Shown here piece by piece: positions 60,701-64,000 of a stretch of DNA of 64,000 nucleotides. This stretch comes from JACVRN01 sp036389255. Its GTDB lineage: Bacteria > Acidobacteriota > Blastocatellia > Pyrinomonadales > Pyrinomonadaceae. The stretch is taken from assembly GCA_036389255.1 (NCBI GenBank), contig DASVQI010000041.1, positions 434,001 through 498,000 of the forward strand, written 5' to 3'. How positions within the stretch are numbered: position 1 is the first letter of the stretch; the number at the start of each line of letters is the position of its first letter. The position numbers were made by a program, and so were the translations under genes. The notes below the pieces were generated by a model. It did not search any database, was not told where the DNA came from, and saw only the letters and a program-made list of their open reading frames with translations.

Positions 60701-61258
60701 ATGATGAATACCGAATTGACAGACGGCGTCATACGACTGCGGCCATACACCACGGACGACGCGCAGGAGCTCTACGAGGCCGTGCGCGAATCTATACCGG
60801 AGGTTCAGCCATGGATGTCATGGTGTCACCCGGACTATTCGATTGAAGAGAGTATGGAGTGGCTCTCCTTGCGCGCCGAAGTCTCGGAGAAGCGCGCGGA
60901 TTACGGCTTCCGTATAGCGGACGCTCAATCAGACCGCATGCTGGGCGGAGTGGGCTTGGGCCAGATTAATAGCCTGCATCGCAGGGGCAATCTAGGCTAC
61001 TGGATTAGAACGAGCGCAACCGGGCGCGGCGTGGCCACGCGCGCGACACGCCTTGTGGCGCGCTTCGGCTTCGAGGAATTGAAGCTCATACGGATAGAGA
61101 TTGTCGCGGCCGTCGGAAATCTTGCCAGCCAGCGAGTCGCGGAAAAAGTGGGAGCCGTGCGCGAAGGCGTTATGCGCAAAGCCCTGCTGGTTCACGGCAC
61201 GGCGCACGACGCCGTACTGACCTCACTTATTGAAGAAGATATGAAAAGCTGGGAATGA
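60701..61258 (+). CDS. GNAT N-acetyltransferase, RimJ/RimL type (b)
   Basis: 185 aa. DGVIRLRPYTTDDAQELYEAVRESI is the Rim start; NLGYWIRTSATGRGVATRATRL contains the RxxGxG/A loop, and NLASQRVAEKVGAVREGVMRKALL follows. A paralogue of its upstream neighbour with only moderate identity. Its stop overlaps the next start by four bases (ATGA). Confidence 0.87.
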   Translation: MMNTELTDGVIRLRPYTTDDAQELYEAVRESIPEVQPWMSWCHPDYSIEESMEWLSLRAEVSEKRADYGFRIADAQSDRMLGGVGLGQINSLHRRGNLGYWIRTSATGRGVATRATRLVARFGFEELKLIRIEIVAAVGNLASQRVAEKVGAVREGVMRKALLVHGTAHDAVLTSLIEEDMKSWE

Positions 61259-62973
61259 AAGAGAATGCGGAAGGCAGAGCCCAGAATGCGGAAGTAGAGA
61301 GAGCGCGTTCGCAGTCGAATCGCGGCCGTTCACATCATTCTGCCTTCGGCCTTCTGCCGTCGCTCTCCCTGCTGCTCCTGCTCGGCTTGATAGCCTACTT
61401 CTCAATCCTCGACTCTTACTTTCTCTCGGACGACTTCGTGCAGGTAGGCGGGGTTCTCAAGGGCGATTGGTCTGTCGTCTGGGGGCGCGAGCACGGCGGT
61501 TTCTTCAGGCCGCTCTTCATATTGAGCTACGTTGTAGACAGCCGTGTCTGGGGCGCGCGCCCACTCGGCTATCACCTGACGAACGTGCTTGTACACGGCC
61601 TGAACTCTTATCTTGTTTACAGGCTGACGCTATCCCTGCTTCGCCCTCAGAGGCTCAACGAAGAATCCACACGCCGTATAGGTCTTGTCGCGGGCCTGCT
61701 CTTTCTGCTTCATCCTTCGCACACGGAGGCCGTCTCGTGGATTTCAGGGCGCGCAGACCTGCTGGCAACGCTCTTTTCTCTAGCGGCGCTTCTGGCCTGC
61801 GTCTTCTATATGGAGAACAGCCGCGCGCGTTACCTGCTTGTCTCGCTTCTCTCCTTTGCGCTCGCGCTGCTTTCGAAAGAGTCGGCCGCGTCGCTACCCT
61901 TCATCATACTGGCCGTTGGAGTCTACATTGCTGCGGCGACGGGCGGGCGTGGAAAGAGAGCGTTTGCGCGGGCGATGAAGACGAGCGCTCTCTTCTTTCT
62001 GTTGCTACTGCTCTTTGTAGTCGTACGCCGCGCGGCGCTGGGCGCGTGGCTAGGGGGATACGGCGCTGAGCAGCACCTGAACTTTTCACCCGGCTGGATA
62101 CGCGACCGCTTCCTGCAAGCTTCTCTGAGAGCGCTCGTCCCAGCGATGCCGCCCGGGCTTTCAGACATTCTTCTCAAGCCGCTCAAATCAACGGCCTTCA
62201 TACTGGTCGCGCTGGGCTTCGTCGCGCTCGTCGTCATTCTTCTAAGACGGCGAAGGCTCTCAGAGGAAAAAGCTGCCAGAAGTCGGCAGAACAGGCTGGC
62301 GCTGCTCCTTGTTGTCTCATTCGTCCTGAGCCTGTTGCCGGTGATAAATCTTCGCCTGAGCCTCTTCGACACACAGGGCGAAAGATTCGTCTACTGGCCT
62401 TCCGTCTTCGCCGTCCTGCTCATCGCTCACCTGTGCTTCATTCTAATTAAGGGCAGAAAGTGGCGGCTCCTGCTTGCGCTCTGCCTGATAGCCTTCTACT
62501 CAGTCAGCCTGCACGTGACGAATCAGAGGTGGAGCGAGGCTTCGCAGCTTTCACGCAGGCTAAAGGATGAGCTTGCGACGGGCGCTTCGAGTGAGCAAAG
62601 CCTGATTGTCATCAACGCGCCGGATAACCTGCGCGGCGTCCCAGTCTTTCACAACGGCCTTCAGGAGGCGCTCACCATCTTTCGGGAGAACGGGCCGGGC
62701 CGGGAGGTTCGCGTCCTCTCGCTTCATAGTATTCAATCTCTTGATGACGGCGCTGTGCTTAAGATGGAAGGCGGCGCTTTCACCCTGCGTCTTACGAACA
62801 GCGAAGACGCGCTCACAAAGATTGCGGACGGATTGAGCTGCGTGGAGATTCAGGAACGCTCTGCCGTTGCGCTCAGGTTTCGGCTGAACGGCTGCCCGCA
62901 CGGCGCTGCGCTCTTCTTCTTCAATGCAGGCAGGATGTACAGGGTGATTGGCGGCGAAAGAGAGGGCAATTAA
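61255..62973 (+). CDS. GT-C type membrane glycosyltransferase, N-terminus from hairpin repeat
   Basis: 572 aa with about 11 hydrophobic segments; SDDFVQVGGVLKGDWSVVW and FFRPLFILSYVVDSRVWG give the first lumenal/periplasmic loop with an acidic Asp-Asp, as in PMT/GT-C enzymes, and HPSHTEAVSWISGRADLLATL follows. Similar proteins use polyprenyl-phosphate sugars. Residues about 2-37 are encoded by a heptad hairpin and are highly charged, unrelated to any transport function. The start may really lie later. It overlaps the GNAT gene by four bases and converges with the next gene with 5 bp between stops. Confidence 0.75.
   Translation: MKENAEGRAQNAEVERARSQSNRGRSHHSAFGLLPSLSLLLLLGLIAYFSILDSYFLSDDFVQVGGVLKGDWSVVWGREHGGFFRPLFILSYVVDSRVWGARPLGYHLTNVLVHGLNSYLVYRLTLSLLRPQRLNEESTRRIGLVAGLLFLLHPSHTEAVSWISGRADLLATLFSLAALLACVFYMENSRARYLLVSLLSFALALLSKESAASLPFIILAVGVYIAAATGGRGKRAFARAMKTSALFFLLLLLFVVVRRAALGAWLGGYGAEQHLNFSPGWIRDRFLQASLRALVPAMPPGLSDILLKPLKSTAFILVALGFVALVVILLRRRRLSEEKAARSRQNRLALLLVVSFVLSLLPVINLRLSLFDTQGERFVYWPSVFAVLLIAHLCFILIKGRKWRLLLALCLIAFYSVSLHVTNQRWSEASQLSRRLKDELATGASSEQSLIVINAPDNLRGVPVFHNGLQEALTIFRENGPGREVRVLSLHSIQSLDDGAVLKMEGGAFTLRLTNSEDALTKIADGLSCVEIQERSAVALRFRLNGCPHGAALFFFNAGRMYRVIGGEREGN
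61262..61366. repeat. Heptad inverted repeat, ATTCTGC class, in GT-C gene start
   Basis: Left units are GAATGCG, GAAGGCA, GAGCCCA, GAATGCG. Right units are CATTCTG, CCTTCGG, CCTTCTG, CCGTCGC. The reading frame stays open through it and joins into the membrane protein. Confidence 0.82.
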
Positions 62974-62978
62974 CTCTT

Positions 62979-63872
62979 TCAAGAGGCGTAAGCGGCGTAG
63001 ACCGTCTTGACCTTATCCAGAAAGTCTCGCCTGTCAATCAGGTAATAGAGCTTGGCGGGCGCGTCGCCGCCCGTGAGATGTTCCACCAGTTGCTCCAGAA
63101 CTTCGAACTGGTCGCGCTCCGTGATGCCGCGAGATTCCAGATAGCCGCCGTAGCGCATACGCCTGACTAAATCAAGCAGCGTCAGGCGGCCTTCGAGCGT
63201 GCGCCCGCCGTGCTTGTGCGAGCGGCTGACAAGGTATTGCACCAGCAGGGCATCGTTATAGAGCGCTGGCGAAAGATAAAGACGCGCGCCCTCTCGCTCG
63301 AACCCTTCTTCAAGCCGGTTAGAGCGGCGAACCCCGCGCACGCCTTCGAAAACTTCTGCCCAATCGGTCTTAGGGTCGTTCCTTTCAAGAAACGCTCGCG
63401 TCGCTTCCACGAGCCACGAGTCATCTTCCAAATCGAGCCCCTGCATGAGCCTGTCCAGCCAGTCGAAGAAGATTGCGCGGCGCGTGGACTTCTTCTCCAT
63501 GACAAGGAACTGCTCTTCCGATTTAGGCAGAGACTTGAGAAGAGCGCGGCGAGCGGCGTCCGTCTGCTTTCCGCCTTCTATGCGGTAGGTGTCAAGGCGC
63601 GCGTGCCAGCGCTTGGCCGCGTCGCAGTAAGGGCAGCGAGGATGTTTTTCATCGCTGTCGAAATACGGGCGCTGGGCATCTCGCGTTGTAAGCTCTTCTA
63701 TGGACGGCGAGTGCTTTTTTATCTCCGAGTATGCCGTGCGCGGCGCAAGCCCGAGCTGCGTGGTGAAGATGTCGAAGATGCAGGCCAGACAGAGACGCTT
63801 GGTGTATTCGGTGACGCTGCCCGGCGGGAAGGCCGAGAAATCCAGCTCACGCTTCTTTGCCGCGACTGCCAT
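62979..63872 (-). CDS. Unknown protein with CxxC motif
   Basis: 297 aa, no signal peptide or membrane segment. A CPYC motif at about residues 79-82 could bind zinc, together with CLAC near residue 28-31. A charged middle (EEQFLVMEKKSTRRAIFFDWLDRLMQGLD) and a C-terminal helical region (EVLEQLVEHLTGGDAPAKLYYLIDRRDFLDKVKTVYAAYA) follow. Not recognised. Its upstream neighbour stops 6 bp before its start, so the two form one transcription unit. Confidence 0.78.
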   Translation of the reverse strand: MAVAAKKRELDFSAFPPGSVTEYTKRLCLACIFDIFTTQLGLAPRTAYSEIKKHSPSIEELTTRDAQRPYFDSDEKHPRCPYCDAAKRWHARLDTYRIEGGKQTDAARRALLKSLPKSEEQFLVMEKKSTRRAIFFDWLDRLMQGLDLEDDSWLVEATRAFLERNDPKTDWAEVFEGVRGVRRSNRLEEGFEREGARLYLSPALYNDALLVQYLVSRSHKHGGRTLEGRLTLLDLVRRMRYGGYLESRGITERDQFEVLEQLVEHLTGGDAPAKLYYLIDRRDFLDKVKTVYAAYAS

Positions 63873-63878
63873 AAACTC

Positions 63879-64000
63879 TTATCCGATGGAGACGAGAGCC
63901 GGGGACAGCTCTTCGTCCGTGTGACCCACGGCCAAGTCAAGCTCCGCTTCTATGTCGCCCGTCTGAGCCGATAGGGATTTGAAGTCGAAGAGCTTAGGGT
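63879..64000 (-). CDS. 3' end of an unknown gene leaving the window
   Basis: The minus strand is open from the window edge to TAA (complement of 63879-63881). The visible 39 residues end in GHTDEELSPALVSIG, preceded by LSAQTGDIEAELDLA. No family can be named from the fragment. Codon use and tight spacing (6 bp) to the following gene support that it is real and co-transcribed with it. Confidence 0.65.
   Translation of the reverse strand, partial: PKLFDFKSLSAQTGDIEAELDLAVGHTDEELSPALVSIG

Noticed and set aside
2940..61366. Heptad repeats as CRISPR arrays
   Set aside because: Units are 7 nt, degenerate and paired as inverted arms; there are no spacers of constant size and no cas genes.

Overview
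The window is a gene-dense, GC-rich (roughly 60% by eye) bacterial chromosome segment with no rRNA, CRISPR array, transposase or phage gene that I can recognise. The gene set (TPR-CHAT protein, DUF4142, DUF1028, heparinase-like protein, HyuA/HyuB pair, M61 peptidase, DinB, frequent TTG/GTG starts) is most like Acidobacteriota, perhaps Blastocatellia. That assignment is an inference from gene families and style, not from a marker gene.

Layout. 1-12.7 kb: housekeeping and transport genes: a cut-off TPR-CHAT protein, NAD kinase, an SLC1-type symporter, a rhomboid protease, QueF, an MFS carrier, a cupin, a family-A DNA polymerase without 5' nuclease, an APC permease and a lipoprotein. 13.0-27.9 kb: a 12-gene same-strand surface-polysaccharide cluster: nucleotide-sugar dehydrogenase, UDP-GlcNAc 2-epimerase, heparinase-like protein, NodB-like deacetylase, an unknown protein, a formyltransferase, an asparagine-synthase-type amidotransferase, a flippase, a glycosyltransferase and three methyltransferases. 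The last four junctions are all ATGA overlaps. The enzyme set suggests a polymer of amino-uronic acids decorated by amidation, N-formylation and methylation. 27.9-39.4 kb: mostly minus-strand envelope and small membrane proteins, a second asparagine synthase divergent from a GT-C glycosyltransferase, another glycosyltransferase, WrbA, a beta-carbonic anhydrase and a bestrophin. 39.6-52.4 kb: a fused aconitase/isopropylmalate-dehydratase-like enzyme, a CYTH protein, acetyltransferase, DUF488, MFS, DoxX, a thioredoxin, M61 and M48-like peptidases, an SDR and an enoyl-CoA hydratase, a Tat-exported propeller lipoprotein and a DinB protein. 52.5-58.3 kb: a CAT-anticodon tRNA with its own promoter and terminator, then a catabolic-looking operon (Gfo/Idh/MocA, cyclase, HyuA, HyuB). 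58.4-64.0 kb: NAD synthetase, two GNAT acetyltransferases, a GT-C membrane protein, an unknown minus-strand gene and the 3' end of a gene that runs out of the window.

The most unusual feature is not a gene. At sixteen places I see imperfect to perfect inverted repeats of about 60-110 bp whose arms are built from degenerate 7-nt units. The units fall into several word classes (GTGACGA/TGTCACC-like, GGGGATA/CCCCTGA-like, CAGTTTT/ACTGAAA-like, ATTCTGC-like, ATTTACC-like, TTCATTG-like). Six copies share an A/G-rich core near AAAAGAAAGAG facing its complement. Fourteen are between genes, usually just after a stop codon. One lies in frame inside hyuB, adding about 30 codons, and one forms the start of a GT-C gene. 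They resemble in style the heptameric short tandem repeats of filamentous cyanobacteria, but here they form paired hairpin arms.

A second whole-window signal is the near absence of GATC: I found about seven copies by eye, against a rough random expectation above 200. Isoleucine codons after a G tend to be ATA or ATT rather than ATC, as such avoidance would require.
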